DNA of 64,000 nt from Thalassotalea eurytherma (GCF_030161415.1 NZ_BSSU01000003.1:62001-126000); one strand, 5' to 3'. Shown: positions 17,299-27,218, counted from the stretch's first letter. Notes: generated by a model from the sequence alone, not told the origin. Translations and numbers: made by a program.

Positions 17299-19119
17299 TT
17301 AAGCTTTAGGAAACTTCATTCCCGTCCAAGCTTTAAAGAATTGCTTTTGTTTTCTCGACGGCTTCTCTACCAATTTAATCGATAAAGTACCTTCAGGTAA
17401 TGCACCTAAGGTAATGTTTTTATGCATTAACTGATCTCGTCTAAAAAAGCTAACGTGTATGGTTTGCTCTGGCGCAAAGTTCTTTAATCGTTTATTCAGA
17501 TCTTTATCAGCCATTCTTAAACCATCAACAGCAACGATAATATCATCAGTTGTAAAACCCGACTGCCAAGCAGGGCTATTTTTCTCAACAGCGGTAACCG
17601 TCAAGCCACCTGGCGTTGGCTTTGTTGAAATACCTGTCCAAGCGTTAACTTTTTCATTCTTGCCATAGGTAATTTTCAAGCCAGCTTTAGCAAGTAGCTT
17701 GTCAAAATCAGGTTGAGGTGTGCCATGTACATTTTCTTGCCACCAAGATTCATATGACTTACCGGTAACGTCTCGTAAGATTGTCAGCACATCTTGTTCA
17801 TTAAAGCTTTTCGGAAGCGCGAAATCTTTCGACAATGCGTTATGAACGTCACGATAGCTTTTCTTGCCTTTTGTGTCTTCTATAATGGCAAAGTCAAGCA
17901 ACCATGAAACTAGGTAACCTTCAGAATAGATATTAACGCTATGATTCTTACCATAATCACCGCCTTCATCTATCCATTTATCAAAACTTGTTTGTGCAAC
18001 ACTTTGGCTGTCTCTACCAGGTTTGCGCATAAAACCGTTGACTCGTTTTGATACACGTTTTAAATACTCTGGCACTGTCATAATATCAGCACGTACAAGT
18101 AATTGATTCTGGAAGTAACTTGTCGAGCCCTCAGATAACCAAAGTAAATTTGAGTAGTTTTCAGCTTGATAATTATAAGGAACCAACCCTTCAGGTCGAT
18201 ACTGTTTAACATTCCACGTATGAACAAATTCATGAGAAGCTGTTGATAAGAAACTCAAGTAGTCGTCACGTGAATTGAAGGCGTAACGGTTACGTTGAAT
18301 GATTGTCGAATTTAAATGTTCTGTTGCACCTCTAGCCCCACTCGTTGCATGAACCATAAAGACATAACGTTCATACGGATAATCAGACCAAATAGCAGGG
18401 CCTTGTTGAACAAGTTTTTTAAGATCGCGCACCATGTCCTGCTCTACGTAATTGCCCTCTCCCCATATCGCAAGTTCGTATTCACGACCGTCAACGGTAA
18501 ACTCGTGATGTTTTAATTCACCTGTTTCAATTGGTGAGTCAACCAAAACGTCATAATTTGGCGCAATAAACTGATGTTCATTTTCGCCAAAAGCTAACCC
18601 AGAAACACTGCGCCAACCTTCTGGCACGTTGAGACTAATTGAGTGTTGTTCATCTCGTGTTTCATCACTATACATAACTACGGCAGACGCATCTAAGAAT
18701 GCGTGGCTATCATCAATATGGCGTGTTCGTTTACCTAATTGATTCGCATATAATTGATAACTAACGGTCACGCTTTTATTTGCTACATCTTCAATCAGCC
18801 AAGTATCTTTCGCTGACTTTGACCAAGTAAGGTGCTGCCCTTCACTATCAGTAACAGAAAGGGCTCGAATACCATTCGCTAAGTTTAAAATTTCGTAGCG
18901 TCCCGTGCGCCACACAGGCAATTGCAACTGCATTTGTTGCCTATCCGATGGGTCGAATGTTATCGAAATAGTTGATAAATGGTGCTCTGGTTTATCAATA
19001 TTAATATCAACGAGAACATCGGCAAATGCCGATGGAGATAGAGCTGCCAAGCAATAGGTAAATGCAAGAAGATGCTTTTTATGTGGTTTTAACGAAGAAA
19101 AGTTGAAAAGTCGGGTCAT
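17299..19119 (-). CDS. Secreted M61-family aminopeptidase with PDZ domain
   Basis: A 606-residue protein with an N-terminal signal peptide ending in SAFA. The zinc site is HEFVHTWN (HExxH) followed by the downstream segment NLLWLSEGSTSYF that supplies the third ligand Glu. A PDZ domain occupies about residues 490-580 (LTVTAVEKNSPAWQSGFTTD, IIVAVDGLRM). The family (M61, glycyl aminopeptidase type) cleaves peptides with N-terminal glycine or alanine, in the periplasm or outside the cell. It is a single gene facing queF. Confidence 0.93.
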   Translation of the reverse strand: MTRLFNFSSLKPHKKHLLAFTYCLAALSPSAFADVLVDINIDKPEHHLSTISITFDPSDRQQMQLQLPVWRTGRYEILNLANGIRALSVTDSEGQHLTWSKSAKDTWLIEDVANKSVTVSYQLYANQLGKRTRHIDDSHAFLDASAVVMYSDETRDEQHSISLNVPEGWRSVSGLAFGENEHQFIAPNYDVLVDSPIETGELKHHEFTVDGREYELAIWGEGNYVEQDMVRDLKKLVQQGPAIWSDYPYERYVFMVHATSGARGATEHLNSTIIQRNRYAFNSRDDYLSFLSTASHEFVHTWNVKQYRPEGLVPYNYQAENYSNLLWLSEGSTSYFQNQLLVRADIMTVPEYLKRVSKRVNGFMRKPGRDSQSVAQTSFDKWIDEGGDYGKNHSVNIYSEGYLVSWLLDFAIIEDTKGKKSYRDVHNALSKDFALPKSFNEQDVLTILRDVTGKSYESWWQENVHGTPQPDFDKLLAKAGLKITYGKNEKVNAWTGISTKPTPGGLTVTAVEKNSPAWQSGFTTDDIIVAVDGLRMADKDLNKRLKNFAPEQTIHVSFFRRDQLMHKNITLGALPEGTLSIKLVEKPSRKQKQFFKAWTGMKFPKA

Positions 19120-19191
19120 ATATATTTAATGAGTGAATTTGAATCCTTCTATTCTAAACATAGAAAGACTAATTTATAAGTAAAAAAACGG

Positions 19192-19220
19192 TTGATAAAT
19201 CAAAAACTAAATACATTATT
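19192..19220 (+). promoter_or_regulatory. Candidate sigma-70 promoter of the soluble diguanylate cyclase
   Basis: TTGATA (19192-19197), 17-base spacer, ATTATT (19215-19220). The 15-mer ending in the -35 box is identical to the one in front of the tRNA operon at 47971, which supports promoter use. Distance to the start codon is about 180 bases. Confidence 0.4.
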
Positions 19221-19398
19221 TTTTTAATATAATTTTCAAATATATTACTAATAATGTCGTATACTAGATAATTATGATTAACCGCATCAGGCGTAAGCAT
19301 AATACGTTGGCGCTTGCTGTTACCCAGTAAACATGATAATTACACTATCATTATTCGTAATAAGAATAACTTTGTAGAGAAAAGGAACATCTTTCCGT

Positions 19399-20985
19399 AT
19401 GAATTCAGACGCCGTTGAAGCAGGACAATTAAAAAGACTCCAAGAAAGACTCGACTCCGCTATTGGCTCACGCGCATCGTTAGAAGAAGATCTTAAGTCT
19501 CAATCCTCTTTATTCCTCCAATTCATTGATAAATTATCTCGCGTTTGCAAAGGGATGGATTTAGAGCTGGATAACAAACTGGCTAACTTTCGCTCTCTCA
19601 TCAATAAATCAGAACCTATTGAGGTTATTGAAGAGCACATCAAAACAATTTCCGTGCTGTTAAAGCAACAAGCAACGAAGAATGATATTAATATTCGATT
19701 AGTACATGAAAAGTTTGTTGAAGCCAGTACCTCCCTGCAAAAATCTAAGGGTTTACCGCCACAAACAAGAAGGCAATTGCGTGACCTGATCAATGAAACA
19801 GGTGACGGTAAAGATACATTAATTCAATATATGCCAGTGCTTAGCGAGCTTCTTGAGTTATATAATCAAGCAATTAGCACGAGAGAAGAAATACCCAAAC
19901 AAGGTTTACTTAACAGCCAGCCAACCGCTGCGACAAATATTAGTGCCGTTAGTATAGATCAAGCACTACTTGATAAAGTGATAGAGTCGATAAATAAGCT
20001 ATCGCTATCAGCTCGTTACCAGCAGCAACTCAGTCAACTTAAAGAGCAAATCAACCAAAGCGATAATGCCGACGACATTATTAATTCAATCGTTAATGCA
20101 TTTTCATTGATTGCCTCTGATTTAAAAGAAGAGCGAGACACAGCCAAAACCTTTTTATCTTCATTAAGTAATACCTTAACAACAGTGCAAAACGCTGTTA
20201 GTTCTACGTTGTCAGAAAATGATGTCAATATGAAGAAACATCATGAATTAAACACTGCGTTAAACAATAAATTAGATGAAATATCAGAATCAGTTGATGT
20301 CTCTGAATCACTGGTACAGGTAAAAGATGAGATTAGTACGAAACTGCTGTCTATCGCTGGCATCATTGAGAAAAAAGTCGATGTAGAAAAAGACAGCCAC
20401 TCGCGTTTAGAAAAGAAACTAAAAGCGATGGAAGCAAAAGTTAAACAACTTGATAGCGAAAGTAAAAATTTTGAAAGAAAGCTACATAAGCAAATTCAGA
20501 AAAATTTTACCGACCCATTAACTAAATTAGGAAATAGAGCAGCATTCGATGACGCAATGAGTAAGATCATTGCCGCCCCCAGTAGTAGCAAAGCTGCTAT
20601 TGTTGTCATGGATCTCGATAACTTTAAAAACATCAACGACACCTTTGGCCACACAGCCGGCGATAAAACGCTACAAGTTATCGCCAACACACTACAATCT
20701 GCCATCTCAAAAGGTACTTTTGCTGCTCGCTATGGTGGGGAAGAGTTCGTATTGATCTACAAAAACATTGAGCAAGAAGCACTGGAAGCAGAACTGAACA
20801 ACGTTAGGACAAAAATTGCTCGCCTTCCGTTTAAATTCAAAAACAAAAAAGTCAGCATTACCGTTTCTGTTGGTGCGACTCACATCAGACATGACGACAA
20901 TGTCTTTATTAGCTTTGAACGCGCTGATAAAGCCATGTATCAAGCAAAGACAACAGGTAAAAACAAAGTCATATACGACGCATAA
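19399..20985 (+). CDS. Soluble diguanylate cyclase with long helical N terminus
   Basis: A 528-residue protein without membrane helices. Residues 1 to about 355 are mostly helical, with coiled-coil segments before the catalytic domain (KLKAMEAKVKQLDSE). The GGDEF domain (about 365-527) has DPLTKLGNRAAFD, MDLDNFKNINDTFGH and the active-site YGGEEF. The inhibitory RxxD site five residues before GGEEF is absent (SKGT there), so product feedback may be lost. It makes c-di-GMP from two GTP. It precedes ppnN by 46 bases but a hairpin containing its stop codon may separate them. Confidence 0.92.
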   Translation: MNSDAVEAGQLKRLQERLDSAIGSRASLEEDLKSQSSLFLQFIDKLSRVCKGMDLELDNKLANFRSLINKSEPIEVIEEHIKTISVLLKQQATKNDINIRLVHEKFVEASTSLQKSKGLPPQTRRQLRDLINETGDGKDTLIQYMPVLSELLELYNQAISTREEIPKQGLLNSQPTAATNISAVSIDQALLDKVIESINKLSLSARYQQQLSQLKEQINQSDNADDIINSIVNAFSLIASDLKEERDTAKTFLSSLSNTLTTVQNAVSSTLSENDVNMKKHHELNTALNNKLDEISESVDVSESLVQVKDEISTKLLSIAGIIEKKVDVEKDSHSRLEKKLKAMEAKVKQLDSESKNFERKLHKQIQKNFTDPLTKLGNRAAFDDAMSKIIAAPSSSKAAIVVMDLDNFKNINDTFGHTAGDKTLQVIANTLQSAISKGTFAARYGGEEFVLIYKNIEQEALEAELNNVRTKIARLPFKFKNKKVSITVSVGATHIRHDDNVFISFERADKAMYQAKTTGKNKVIYDA

Positions 20986-21008
20986 CATTCTGTTACTTAT
21001 GCGTTTTT
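20978..21008 (+). terminator. Weak terminator hairpin containing the cyclase stop codon
   Basis: ACGCATA (20978-20984) and TATGCGT (20998-21004) with an inner AAC/GTT pairing, followed by TTTTA. The TAA stop (20983-20985) is at the inner edge of the left arm. Confidence 0.5.
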
Positions 21009-21031
21009 ACTGGCCTGTTAAGGAGTAGTTT

Positions 21032-22393
21032 ATGCACATTCAAGTAAATCCAGTAGGCAGTATGCGCCTACTTTCACACTTAGAAATTCAGTTACTTCAA
21101 AAACAAACTGACGAAACTCTTTATGAGCTTTACAAAAACTGCTCACTCGCTGTATTAAACGCCGGCAGTAATACAGATAACGCAGAAGAGATCTTTGATA
21201 AATACTCAAATTTTAATATCGAGGTGATCAAACGAGAACGAGGCATCAAAATAGCTTTGAGCAATCCACCGGAAGACGCCTTCGTTGATGGCAAAATAAT
21301 CAAAGGGATCAAAGAGCATTTAAGTGCTGTATTGCGCGATATTATCTATACCAATTTCCGCTACGTTAATGTCAACTCACCAAAATCTATATCACCTAGT
21401 GACAAAAATACCCACATCGTATTTGATATTTTGCGTAATGCGAAAGCGATAAAACCAGAAACCGACGCTAACCTTATAACATGCTGGGGCGGCCACTCAA
21501 TTAACCCGAATGAGTACAAATATACCAAACAAGTTGGTTATGAACTTGGTTTAAGAAAGTTCAATATTTGTACTGGCTGTGGCCCTGGCGCAATGAAGGG
21601 ACCAATGAAAGGGGCTAATATCGGCCATGCTAAGCAACGTATATCTAGTGGACGTTATATCGGGCTTACAGAACCTAGCATTATTGCTGCTGAACCACCT
21701 AACCCAATCGTTAACGAATTGGTGATCATGCCGGATATTGAAAAGCGGTTAGAAGGTTTTGTTCGTTTATCTCACGGTATTATTATTTTCCCTGGTGGCC
21801 CAGGTACAGCAGAAGAATTACTTTATATTTTAGGTATTTTATTACACCCTAGTAACGCTCAGCAAAAGCTCCCTATTATTTTAACGGGGCCAAAAGAAAG
21901 TAAGCAATACTTTGAAGATATTGATAGCTTTATTGGTGAAACGCTAGGTCGACAAGCTCAGGCCCTTTACCAAATCATTATTGATGATCCAAAAGCCGTT
22001 GCACAAAGCCTAAAACAGAGTTTAACTGATGTTATGGCTTATCGATGTAAAACAGGCGACGGTTTTCACTTTAATTGGTCGCTACATATAGATGACGAGT
22101 TTCAACAGCCTTTTGAGCCTTCACATCAAAACATGGCAAATCTAGCGATTGAACAGGCTTTACCTGTGCAAACTTTAGCAGCGAATCTTCGATGCGCCTT
22201 TTCAGGCATAGTTGCGGGGAACGTTAAGGCGGAAGGCGTTAAATCGATTAGAGAAAATGGCCCATTTGCTATCTCTGGCCAAAAAGAAATTATGCATCGA
22301 GTCGACAAGCTGTTACAGTCTTTTGTAAAACAACAACGAATGAAGTTACCCGGCTCTACCTATACGCCGTGCTACAAAATTGTAGGAGAATAA
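21032..22393 (+). CDS. ppnN: Pyrimidine/purine nucleotide 5'-monophosphate nucleosidase PpnN
   Basis: A 453-residue protein of the same length as E. coli PpnN (YgdH, 454). A strong AAGGAG precedes the ATG. The lysine-decarboxylase-like (LOG) Rossmann core shows CTGCGPGAMKGPMKGA and the motif FPGGPGTAEELLYILG, where the nucleoside monophosphate is bound; N-terminal and C-terminal family extensions are present. It hydrolyses NMPs to ribose 5-phosphate and base and in E. coli is stimulated by (p)ppGpp. xni follows 3 bases later with a shared transcript. Confidence 0.96.
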   Translation: MHIQVNPVGSMRLLSHLEIQLLQKQTDETLYELYKNCSLAVLNAGSNTDNAEEIFDKYSNFNIEVIKRERGIKIALSNPPEDAFVDGKIIKGIKEHLSAVLRDIIYTNFRYVNVNSPKSISPSDKNTHIVFDILRNAKAIKPETDANLITCWGGHSINPNEYKYTKQVGYELGLRKFNICTGCGPGAMKGPMKGANIGHAKQRISSGRYIGLTEPSIIAAEPPNPIVNELVIMPDIEKRLEGFVRLSHGIIIFPGGPGTAEELLYILGILLHPSNAQQKLPIILTGPKESKQYFEDIDSFIGETLGRQAQALYQIIIDDPKAVAQSLKQSLTDVMAYRCKTGDGFHFNWSLHIDDEFQQPFEPSHQNMANLAIEQALPVQTLAANLRCAFSGIVAGNVKAEGVKSIRENGPFAISGQKEIMHRVDKLLQSFVKQQRMKLPGSTYTPCYKIVGE

Positions 22394-22396
22394 TGA

Positions 22397-23206
22397 GTGT
22401 CAGCGCATGTAGTCTTAATTGATGCATTAAATTTAATTCGTCGTATTTATGCCGTTCAAGAAAGGCCATTTTTATTTAATGGCGAACTCGCGCCTAACAC
22501 TCAACAGCAAGTTTTGCACAATACCGTGCAAGCTTGCTTCCAAGCCCTTCAAAATATCCTTGCGCAACTTGAGCCAAGCCATGCGCTAGTCGTTTTTGAC
22601 AGTGAAAAGCCATGTTTTCGCTACGCCCTCTACCCAGATTACAAAAAAGGTAGAGCAAAAATGCCTAGTCACTTAGCCCAACAAATGAATAAAATCCAAG
22701 ATAGTTTTCTGGCGTTAGGCGTAGATTCACTCGAGCCTGATGAAGATGAAGCTGATGATGTTATTGCGACACTATCAGTCAAGGTAGCGTTAAGAAATCA
22801 ACACACTACCATTGTTTCAACCGATAAAGCATTTTTAAGTATTATCAATGAAAACATCAAAGTATACGATTACTTTAATCGTCGTTATTTAGATGAGATA
22901 TACGTTAAAGACAAGTTTCAAGTTACGCCCGATAAATTACTCGACCTATGGACTTTAACTGGCGATACGACCAATAAAATTCCTGGTGTGGCTGGCATTG
23001 GACAAGTAACAGCAGCTCAATTGCTCGATGAATATGGCTCTTTAGCGGCTGTAAAAAATGCGCCTCAATTAAAACCAGCGATAAAGAGAAAGTTAGAAGA
23101 AAACCAATCGCAAATGGAGTTAAGTAGGAAATTATTAACCCTCAAGCAAGACATCCCACTTGGTTTTAACCTTAAAGATATACGCTTGAATCTAGCACAA
23201 GCCTAA
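22397..23206 (+). CDS. xni: Flap endonuclease Xni
   Basis: GTG start at 22397, with AGGAG ten bases ahead; an ATG at 22393 is in another frame. 269 residues (E. coli Xni 251). FEN-like features: LIDALNLIRR at the N terminus, ARMPSHL-like arch start (GRAKMPSHLAQQ), acid cluster EDEADDVIATL, STDKAF, and the helix-hairpin-helix NKIPGVAGIGQVTAAQLL. It is related to the 5' nuclease of DNA polymerase I and acts on DNA flaps. It is second in the ppnN-xni unit. Confidence 0.94.
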   Translation: MSAHVVLIDALNLIRRIYAVQERPFLFNGELAPNTQQQVLHNTVQACFQALQNILAQLEPSHALVVFDSEKPCFRYALYPDYKKGRAKMPSHLAQQMNKIQDSFLALGVDSLEPDEDEADDVIATLSVKVALRNQHTTIVSTDKAFLSIINENIKVYDYFNRRYLDEIYVKDKFQVTPDKLLDLWTLTGDTTNKIPGVAGIGQVTAAQLLDEYGSLAAVKNAPQLKPAIKRKLEENQSQMELSRKLLTLKQDIPLGFNLKDIRLNLAQA

Positions 23207-23306
23207 GAAAACGTAAAAATCTTGTTAATATGTATTTCAAGGGCTTTTCAAACTCATGACTAACGGCTATTCTATAGCTTGAATTTTCCCAGCTTTCTCA
23301 AAAAAA

Positions 23307-23684
23307 ATGAATAAAAAAGTCGTTTCCCTAATAGCATTAGCGCTTGTTTCTTATGGTATTTTCGTCGCATTAGTGGTTACGTTCTACGACGACAACCCAA
23401 CCAACATGAAATGGGAAGATCGTGAAGAATTTAATCGTCAGTACATAGGTAAACTGCAACTTGAGCAATTTTCATTTGAACAAGCATTAACTGATTTAGG
23501 CAGCCCTGACCTTACCGAAGCGAAAAAACGAGATAGTGGTAATTATCAAGTGATGTTTTATCGTACTCACCATGTCAAATCTGATGGTATTACAACAATA
23601 GAAGAATGCACTGCACTATTATTTAAAGACGGCACGCTTACCGGCATCGGCAAGAGTGCCCACGAGATGTTCCAACAGCTTTAA
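23307..23684 (+). CDS. DUF3192 protein with N-terminal membrane helix
   Basis: A 125-residue protein, M-N-K-K start followed by one hydrophobic helix (VVSLIALALVSYGIFVALVV) without lipobox cysteine, so probably an inner-membrane-anchored periplasmic protein. The domain (LEQFSFEQALTDLGSPDLTE, YRTHHVKSDGITTIEECTAL) matches the lipoprotein paralogue at 14928-15299. Function unknown. Confidence 0.8.
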   Translation: MNKKVVSLIALALVSYGIFVALVVTFYDDNPTNMKWEDREEFNRQYIGKLQLEQFSFEQALTDLGSPDLTEAKKRDSGNYQVMFYRTHHVKSDGITTIEECTALLFKDGTLTGIGKSAHEMFQQL

Positions 23685-23775
23685 ATCTACTCTCCAGGCT
23701 CTACTTTTTAAGCCTTTGTTAAAAACTTAGTGATTTATCATTAAGCCTCTATACTTTATCAATATATGAATTCAA

Positions 23776-23815
23776 CATGTAATCGAGTGTGAAAAATTTC
23801 ATACTAGATTACATG
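23776..23815. repeat. 40-base imperfect inverted repeat upstream of the isocitrate dehydrogenase gene
   Basis: CATGTAATC ... GATTACATG (9 bp), one mismatch, AGT/ACT, one G-T, and TGAA/TTCA, with a 3-base loop. Its strict symmetry could reflect a dimeric regulator site or a transcript hairpin. It sits 91 bases after the DUF3192 stop and 105 before the next start. Confidence 0.7.
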
Positions 23816-23920
23816 GCTTTTGCATGATATAAAGCATCGCAATTGTAGTGGTTAGACCATTACGTCAATCACTACTCGTTCTTCTAGCAAATATGCTAAC
23901 AGCAAATTAAAGGTAAAATA

Positions 23921-24928
23921 ATGGCTAAACAAACTATCACAGTCATCCCAGGCGATGGCATCGGTCCAAGCATTATCGATGCAACTCTTAAAGTTCTAGA
24001 CAAAGCAGGTTGTGATTTTGAATATGAGTTTGCTGACGCGGGTTTAACAGCACTAGAAAAGCACGGTGAGCTTGTTCCTGAAGAAACGATTAAGTTAATA
24101 GAAAAAAACAAAATCACATTAAAAGGCCCATTAACAACGCCAGTTGGTGAAGGTTTCACCTCTATCAACGTTACGTTACGTAAGCAGTTTCAATTATATG
24201 CAAACGTTCGCCCGGTATTGTCATTTAAAGGCACAAAAGCACGTTACGAAGACATTGATATCATTACTATTCGTGAAAACACACAAGGTATGTACTCAGG
24301 TTTAGGACAAACAGTTACTAAAGACGGTGCCCATGCAGAAGCTATGAGTTTGATTACTCGTGAAGGTGCTGAACGTATAGTTGAGTTTGCATATGAAACA
24401 GCCCGCAAAGAAGGCCGTAAGAAGGTAACGGCAGTTCATAAAGCAAATATATTAAAATCAACATCAGGTTTATTTTTGAAAGTAGCCCGTGAAGTTGGTG
24501 AGCGTTACCCTGATATTGAATCAAGTGAAATGATCGTTGATAACTGTTGTATGCAATTGGTTATGAACCCTGAGCAATTCGACGTTATCGTTACCACCAA
24601 CCTATTTGGCGATATTTTATCTGATCTGTGTGCAGGTTTAGTTGGCGGTTTAGGTATGGCACCTGGTGCTAACATTGGTCAAGACTGTGCAATATTTGAA
24701 GCCGTGCACGGTAGTGCACCAGATATTGCAGGTAAAAACCTAGCTAACCCTACCTCGGTTATTCTTGCTGCTATTCAGATGCTTGAGTACTTAGACATGG
24801 GTGATAAAGCCAATAACATTAGAAATGCAGTAAAGGATGTTATTGAATCAGGCGATAGAACCACACGAGATTTAGGTGGTGAGCATGGTACAACAGATTT
24901 TACTGACGCCGTTATTGAAAGGCTTTAA
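23921..24928 (+). CDS. NAD-dependent isocitrate dehydrogenase
   Basis: A 335-residue member of the isocitrate/isopropylmalate dehydrogenase family. Visible: VIPGDGIGPSI, TIRENTQGMYSG, VTAVHKANILKSTSGLF, LFGDILSDLCAGLVGG and EAVHGSAPDIAGKNLANPTS. In the last segment the residues aligned with Lys344, Tyr345 and Val351 of the NADP enzyme of E. coli are Asp, Ile and Ala, the known NAD-type set. It oxidises isocitrate to 2-oxoglutarate in the TCA cycle; isopropylmalate or homoisocitrate activity is less likely given no leuB-type context. Own terminator follows. Confidence 0.9.
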   Translation: MAKQTITVIPGDGIGPSIIDATLKVLDKAGCDFEYEFADAGLTALEKHGELVPEETIKLIEKNKITLKGPLTTPVGEGFTSINVTLRKQFQLYANVRPVLSFKGTKARYEDIDIITIRENTQGMYSGLGQTVTKDGAHAEAMSLITREGAERIVEFAYETARKEGRKKVTAVHKANILKSTSGLFLKVAREVGERYPDIESSEMIVDNCCMQLVMNPEQFDVIVTTNLFGDILSDLCAGLVGGLGMAPGANIGQDCAIFEAVHGSAPDIAGKNLANPTSVILAAIQMLEYLDMGDKANNIRNAVKDVIESGDRTTRDLGGEHGTTDFTDAVIERL

Positions 24929-24934
24929 CTAAAT

Positions 24935-24966
24935 CAAAAAAACCGGCATAAGCCGGTTTTTTTATG
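24935..24966 (+). terminator. Rho-independent terminator
   Basis: AAAAAACCGGC - ataa - GCCGGTTTTTTT directly after the isocitrate dehydrogenase gene. Confidence 0.9.
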
Positions 24967-25058
24967 CCTTGAATGTTTAAATTTATCCGCTTAATTTTTT
25001 GCATTTAAGGTACAAAACAATTTATGATAAAAAACATAAACAATAAATAGTTAAGTAG

Positions 25059-27200
25059 ATGTTAACAAAAGAAAAATTAATCAATAAGTTAAAAAGTCCT
25101 GAACTGTACCTTTATGGGTTATTGTTCGGTTGTTTGGGCGCGATAACAAATATCTATTTGACATTCGATTTATACGGTCAGCTTACCTTACACCTTGGTC
25201 AAAGCTTTGTATTGTTTTGTTTACTTAGTCGTGGCTTTTCCTGCGCTTTGATAGCCGCGGCAATCACTAATGGTTCATTGTGGTATTTAACCGATAACCC
25301 CTACTTTTTTCTCACACTTAATTTAGAACTCCTCTTTCTTGGCTTAATGTTAAGAAAGAAGTTTTGGCTACTCAGCGCTGATATTATTTATTGGTTACTC
25401 ATCGGCTTACCTATAACCTACACTATTTTACTGTTCGCTAACTTGCCAGCTGACTTTAACATCATGATTTTGAGCAAACAGCTTTTGAACGGTGTTATGT
25501 ATACCATTATTGCGATTGCCTTAAATTATTTCGCCCCTCAAGTTACGACATCAAGCTTACCGGATAGAAAAAGAGAGCCTTTATCCAAAATTATCTTTAG
25601 GCTAAGTGTTGTAACGATTGTATTACCAAGCCTAATTATCGCGTTATCGTTAACGCAGAAATCTGTTAGTCAGTTTGAAAGAACAACCGTTGATAAATTA
25701 TTTAATCACGCGACTGAGCTTGAGACCATTATCGAACAATATATTGTCCGTCACCAAGTCGCTATTGATGCGTTGGCAAGCACGCTAAACTATCAATTAT
25801 CAACTGATGAGCAACAAAAACTATTAAATAATTATCTAGCCCTTTACCCTGGCTTTATTTCAATGCTAATTGCTAACAGTCAGGCTGAAGTTACCCATGG
25901 CGCGCCAAATAGCTTTTACCAAAACTATCTCAAGCTACCAAAAAATGAGCATTTAGTAACCGACCGAGAATATTTCAAATACCCTAAAGAAACATTAACG
26001 CCCTATATTTCAAAAGTATTTCAAGGTAGAGGTTTTGGCTCTGATATGATTATTGGTATCAGTAGCCCAATCATCATAAATGATGAATTTCAAGGTATTG
26101 CGGAAGGCTCACTTAACTTACCCAAATTTGGTGAATTTGAATATGAGTTATTAGGTGATAACCCGAATGAATTTATTTTAATTTTAGATTCAAATAAGAA
26201 AGTTATTTACCAATCAATGCCTGAAAAAGAAATGGTTGATGGCTTTTTCGAGGCATTAACTCAAGAGCGTGCCCCTAACGCAAAACCATTCGAGATTGTA
26301 ATTGACGGTAAAAAGTATCTTTACCAAGTAACTGAGAATGAAAGAGGTTGGCAGCTGTTTGTGTTCCAGTCATCAGACGTTATTACAACACTCATTACTG
26401 ATAATTTTTATGTTGTACTTTTAAGTTTATTCACCATTATTGTGTTATTCCTATTTTTAGCTCGCACCGTATCAGAACGGCTAACAACACCATTAGTCCA
26501 ATTTATTGAGCAATTTAGCCAACTTGATAAAGGCATGAAAGTAAACTTACCGGCAGACAGCCCTGCCGAGTTTGCGTTTTTAACAAAGAAAATTAATCAC
26601 GCACATAACCTACAACGTAATTATCAACAACACTTGGCCAGTGAAGTAGAAGAAAAGACCAAACAGTTACAGCACCTCAATTTTGAACTGGAACTTAAAG
26701 CACGCACCGATGGCTTAACAGGCCTTTTAAACCGTAACAGCTTTGATGAATTAGCAGAGAATAGTTTTCAACTTTCACAACGAGAGAAACTACCTTGCGC
26801 GATTGCAATGTTAGACATAGATCATTTTAAAAAAGTAAATGATCTATACGGCCATCTAACCGGTGATACCTGTATTATTACCTTAGCTGAAAAGCTCAAA
26901 GCTCACTTCAAACGCAACACCGATTTAATAGCGCGTTTCGGCGGTGAAGAATTTATTGTTTTTGTTAAAGGTGATGAGCAGCAAATCAATGAAAAGTTTG
27001 AATCGTATAGAAAGCTCATTGAAAAAGAGATTTTCACGCATGAAGAAACGTTATTTCAAATTACTGTCAGTATAGGTGTTTGCCACCTTTCACCCAATGC
27101 GACAATTAAACTTGTTGAAGCTGTAAACCTTGCAGATGAGCAACTTTACCACAGTAAAGCAAATGGTAGAAACCAGTTAACCGGTCAGAAAATCAGTTAA
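25059..27200 (+). CDS. Membrane diguanylate cyclase with Cache-like sensor
   Basis: A 713-residue protein. Residues 1-170 hold about five membrane helices; a further helix at about 182-200 leads into a periplasmic Cache-like domain (VTDREYFKYPKETL, GFGSDMIIGISSPI) up to about residue 440, then a helix, a HAMP-like segment (SERLTTPLVQFIEQF) and a coiled coil. The GGDEF domain (about 545-710) has DGLTGLLNRNSFDE, DIDHFKKVNDLYGH and FGGEEF; RNTD five residues earlier is an intact RxxD inhibitory site. It makes c-di-GMP in response to an unknown external ligand. Single gene, with a terminator shared with rlmM. Confidence 0.92.
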   Translation: MLTKEKLINKLKSPELYLYGLLFGCLGAITNIYLTFDLYGQLTLHLGQSFVLFCLLSRGFSCALIAAAITNGSLWYLTDNPYFFLTLNLELLFLGLMLRKKFWLLSADIIYWLLIGLPITYTILLFANLPADFNIMILSKQLLNGVMYTIIAIALNYFAPQVTTSSLPDRKREPLSKIIFRLSVVTIVLPSLIIALSLTQKSVSQFERTTVDKLFNHATELETIIEQYIVRHQVAIDALASTLNYQLSTDEQQKLLNNYLALYPGFISMLIANSQAEVTHGAPNSFYQNYLKLPKNEHLVTDREYFKYPKETLTPYISKVFQGRGFGSDMIIGISSPIIINDEFQGIAEGSLNLPKFGEFEYELLGDNPNEFILILDSNKKVIYQSMPEKEMVDGFFEALTQERAPNAKPFEIVIDGKKYLYQVTENERGWQLFVFQSSDVITTLITDNFYVVLLSLFTIIVLFLFLARTVSERLTTPLVQFIEQFSQLDKGMKVNLPADSPAEFAFLTKKINHAHNLQRNYQQHLASEVEEKTKQLQHLNFELELKARTDGLTGLLNRNSFDELAENSFQLSQREKLPCAIAMLDIDHFKKVNDLYGHLTGDTCIITLAEKLKAHFKRNTDLIARFGGEEFIVFVKGDEQQINEKFESYRKLIEKEIFTHEETLFQITVSIGVCHLSPNATIKLVEAVNLADEQLYHSKANGRNQLTGQKIS

Positions 27201-27218
27201 ACAATCAGTAAAAAGTCA

